Part shown: piece by piece, positions 31,598 to 32,388 of the stretch
How positions within the stretch are numbered: position 1 is the first letter of the stretch
Layout: the number at the start of each line of letters is the position of its first letter
Source: Actinomycetes bacterium
Lineage (GTDB): Bacteria; Actinomycetota; Actinomycetes; Jiangellales; Jiangellaceae
NCBI GenBank assembly: GCA_021793295.1
Contig: JAJYTA010000035.1
Coordinates: forward strand, 1 to 32,388
Reading direction: 5' to 3'
DNA length: 32,388 nucleotides
Notes under the pieces: model-generated
Told to the model about the DNA's origin: nothing
The model's database searches: none
Seen by the model: the letters and a program-made list of their open reading frames with translations, nothing else
Position numbers and translations under genes: made by a program

Positions 31598-32233
31598 TCA
31601 CGCGTGTGTCGGCTGGCTGAGCCCCAGGTGAACGGCGAAACCGCCGAGCAGGCTGCCGGTCACCCAACGTGCCACTCGGTCAGCGAGCTCGCTGCGGTTG
31701 AACAGGCTCTTGGCGGTCGCGGCCAGCAGGACCCACAGGGCGTTCACAGTCGCGGCCACGGCGACCTGGACCAGTCCGAGCAGCATGATCTGCACACTCG
31801 GGAGGCCGCGGCCGGGATCAACGAACTGCGGCAGCAGCGCCGCGTACATGAGCGCGACCTTCGGGTTGAGCAGGCAGGTGGCCAGCCCCATGTTGAACAA
31901 CCGGCGCGGCGAGTGGTTCGGAAGCTCTCCGGAACCGAAGACCCGGCGGCCACCGCGGACGATGCCCCAGGCCAGCCACAGCAGGTAGAGCGCTCCGGCG
32001 ATCTTCACCGCCAGGAACAGCTCTGGAACTGCGGCGAACAGAACCGCCAGTCCGGCAGCGGTGGCGGCGACGTAGCACAGCAAGCCCACGATGACGCCGG
32101 CCAGTGAGGTGAAGCCCGCGGCCGGGCCCTGGCTGATGGACCGGGACACCAGATACATCAGGTTCGGACCCGGGGTGATGACCAGGCCGAAGGCGATGAC
32201 CGCGACGCCGGCGACGGCGCCAGCCGTCACCAC
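31598..32233 (-). CDS. LysE/RhtB-family amino-acid exporter
   Basis: This 211-residue protein has six hydrophobic segments and the LysE family motif ITPGPNLMYLVSRSISQG in the first. A central GLATCLLNPKVALMYAALLPQFVDP and a C-terminal helix typical of RhtB proteins follow. It probably exports amino acids or derivatives across the membrane. The first GTG of a GTG-GTG pair (32233) has GGAG 6 nt upstream and starts just before TM1, as in relatives. A TTG at 32308 would add 25 polar, non-conserved residues. No LysR-type regulator is adjacent in the window. The gene converges on the flavohemoglobin-like gene across the CTAG-rich palindrome. Confidence 0.88.
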   Translation of the reverse strand: MVTAGAVAGVAVIAFGLVITPGPNLMYLVSRSISQGPAAGFTSLAGVIVGLLCYVAATAAGLAVLFAAVPELFLAVKIAGALYLLWLAWGIVRGGRRVFGSGELPNHSPRRLFNMGLATCLLNPKVALMYAALLPQFVDPGRGLPSVQIMLLGLVQVAVAATVNALWVLLAATAKSLFNRSELADRVARWVTGSLLGGFAVHLGLSQPTHA

Positions 32234-32346
32234 CGAGAGCTCCGAACCGGCGCCGTGGTGCTGCTCATCGATGTCCCCTTCCGCGTCGCGATCTGGCGAA
32301 TCGGACAACCGGCGCGGCTACGGCGACATTCCCGCACCGTGGTGTG

Positions 32347-32388
32347 TCACGTCGTGGCGTGCTTACGCAGATAGATGCCGAAGTGCGG
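32347..32388 (-). CDS. 3' end of an unidentified gene (truncated by window edge)
   Basis: The last 39 coding bases on the minus strand read PHFGIYLRKHATT and then TGA, with G/C in most third positions, as in the real genes here. It is too short to assign. If real, the gene runs in from the right edge and precedes the LysE-type exporter on the same strand, 113 bp upstream of that gene's start. Confidence 0.4.
   Translation of the reverse strand, partial: PHFGIYLRKHATT

Noticed and set aside
31561-31620. 19-codon frame starting GTG after the CTAG palindrome
   Set aside because: It has a plausible ribosome site but is short and overlaps the 3' end of the exporter gene in antisense. It is kept only as context for the palindrome.

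Overview
The window is GC-rich chromosomal DNA with strong G/C preference at third codon positions, frequent GTG starts, abutting or overlapping genes, and a bacterial proteasome activator (Bpa). Together with ArsR/SRPBCC and PadR regulators, an LCP protein and a SEC-C/DUF5926-type protein, this points to a filamentous or related actinomycete (Actinomycetota). The genus cannot be fixed from sequence alone. Nearly everything is housekeeping or ordinary accessory metabolism. There is no prophage, insertion sequence, CRISPR array or rRNA.

Layout. Positions 1-5000 hold the end of an ABC exporter, a VOC protein, tRNA-Ser(GCU), a four-TM LCP cell-wall ligase, a Ser/Pro-linker lipoprotein, two small proteins and tRNA-Ser(UGA). 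Positions 5000-10000 hold an APH-like kinase and a mercaptopyruvate sulfurtransferase divergent from an SRPBCC-ArsR operon, with two matching palindromes between them. An unknown gene coupled to an acyl-CoA ligase follows. Positions 10100-18400 hold amtB with a probable GlnR box, a semialdehyde dehydrogenase, a nitrilase-mobA-DUF6457 operon, a two-TM K+ channel with a quinone oxidoreductase, a Nudix hydrolase and a P-loop kinase. Positions 18400-23450 hold an autoregulated PadR gene, bpa, a small conserved gene, a HAD phosphatase overlapping serS, and pheA. Positions 23600-32388 hold a large ectodomain-plus-membrane protein convergent with a family 2 glycosyltransferase, arginine deiminase with a strong terminator, a SEC-C protein, a HATPase regulator, a flavohemoglobin-like protein with a long N-terminal extension, a LysE-type exporter and the last codons of another gene.

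Most interesting non-coding structure: (i) a 79-bp intergenic repeat in three same-orientation copies (7639, 13191, 22383), sharing a hairpin and the 16-nt end AGTGAACATGATCATT, with a core-only relative at 20119; (ii) a 38-bp four-CTAG palindrome at 31520-31557 between two convergent genes; (iii) twin ArsR-type operators at 6727 and 6761; (iv) a PadR box lying on the -10 and start codon of its own gene; (v) a GlnR-like box before amtB; (vi) a repeated pattern of -10 hexamers 6-8 nt before start codons, suggesting many leaderless mRNAs.

Stretches near or above 300 bp without a gene: 9917-10204 (288 bp) holds the GlnR-like box and the amtB ribosome site. 29702-30049 (348 bp) holds two short palindromes and presumed divergent promoters. 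1091-1342 (252 bp) holds the tRNA-Ser promoter and little else recognisable.
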